14,121 bases of DNA from assembly GCA_900540885.1 (NCBI GenBank), contig UQHJ01000060.1, positions 1-14,121 of the forward strand, written 5' to 3'. A program made the position numbers and the translations under genes. Of this stretch, positions 14,091 to 14,121 are shown one piece after another; within the stretch, counting starts at the first letter, position 1; each line of letters begins with the position of its first letter. The notes under the pieces were generated by a model. It was given only the letters and a program-made list of their open reading frames with translations, was not told where the DNA came from and ran no database searches. The DNA comes from an uncultured Prevotella sp. (GTDB taxonomy: Bacteria > Bacteroidota > Bacteroidia > Bacteroidales > Bacteroidaceae).

Positions 14091-14121
14091 AAAAGTAAGC
14101 CCCCTTAATCGAAAAGACTTA

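Larger units (their letters stand above)
13819..14121. other. Gene-poor right end; possible short minus-strand unit
   Basis: No convincing gene on either strand. On the minus strand there is, in order: TACTTTTG (14097 to 14090, an exact -7 match, no -33 seen), a 12-bp-stem hairpin (14079 to 14049), GGAGG (14050 to 14046), ATG at 14039 with a 12-codon frame ending at 14001, and an inverted repeat followed by six T (to 13943). Further left on the same strand, 13957 to 13841 is a 38-codon open stretch without a usable start. This may be a small RNA or leader peptide, or decayed mobile DNA. Confidence 0.3.

Overview
The window looks like chromosomal DNA from a Bacteroidota bacterium, most likely of the Bacteroidales and close to Prevotella. 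The reasons are promoters of the Bacteroidota type (TTTG, about 19-20 bp, then TAnnTTTG), a near absence of Shine-Dalgarno sequences, a moderate base composition, and the gene order pyrB-pyrI-flavin reductase-glyA that I know from Bacteroidales. Genus assignment is inference. All twelve confident genes lie on the + strand, and all are housekeeping-like apart from the last pair.

Layout. 1-497 is non-coding and holds a 28-bp-stem hairpin and the promoter of the first gene. 498-2120 is an ABC-F ATPase with a degenerate second nucleotide-binding domain. 2183-3994 is the chaperone pair grpE-dnaJ, preceded by a sequence that fits a sigma-54 (-24/-12) promoter and closed by a terminator. 4069-5367 is folC. 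5511-8807 is pyrB-pyrI-flavin reductase-glyA, apparently one operon with a 1-nt stop/start overlap between pyrI and the flavin reductase. 8919-9929 is fba with its own strong promoter and a structured 3' UTR ending in a terminator. 10141-11880 is ubiE (menaquinone methyltransferase) and fmt. 12013-13748 is a NifU-like scaffold protein followed by a GGGtGRT-family protein, an operon of unknown function with its own promoter and terminator. 13749-14121 has no convincing gene but holds three inverted repeats and a possible short minus-strand transcription unit.

How the genes work together. Three folate/one-carbon genes (folC, glyA, fmt) are spread through the window. PyrB and PyrI form aspartate transcarbamoylase. 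GrpE and DnaJ serve DnaK, which is not in the window. The least understood part is the NifU-like/GGGtGRT pair: its codons look as optimised as those of fba, its second gene has a strong Shine-Dalgarno that is unusual for this phylum, and neither function is settled.

Other structure worth attention: an imperfectly palindromic repeat of about 80 bp occurs twice in opposite orientations (5356-5436 and 10051-10135). One copy supplies the end of folC, the other supplies the promoter of ubiE, whose mRNA would be almost leaderless. I saw no tRNA, rRNA, CRISPR array or intact insertion sequence.
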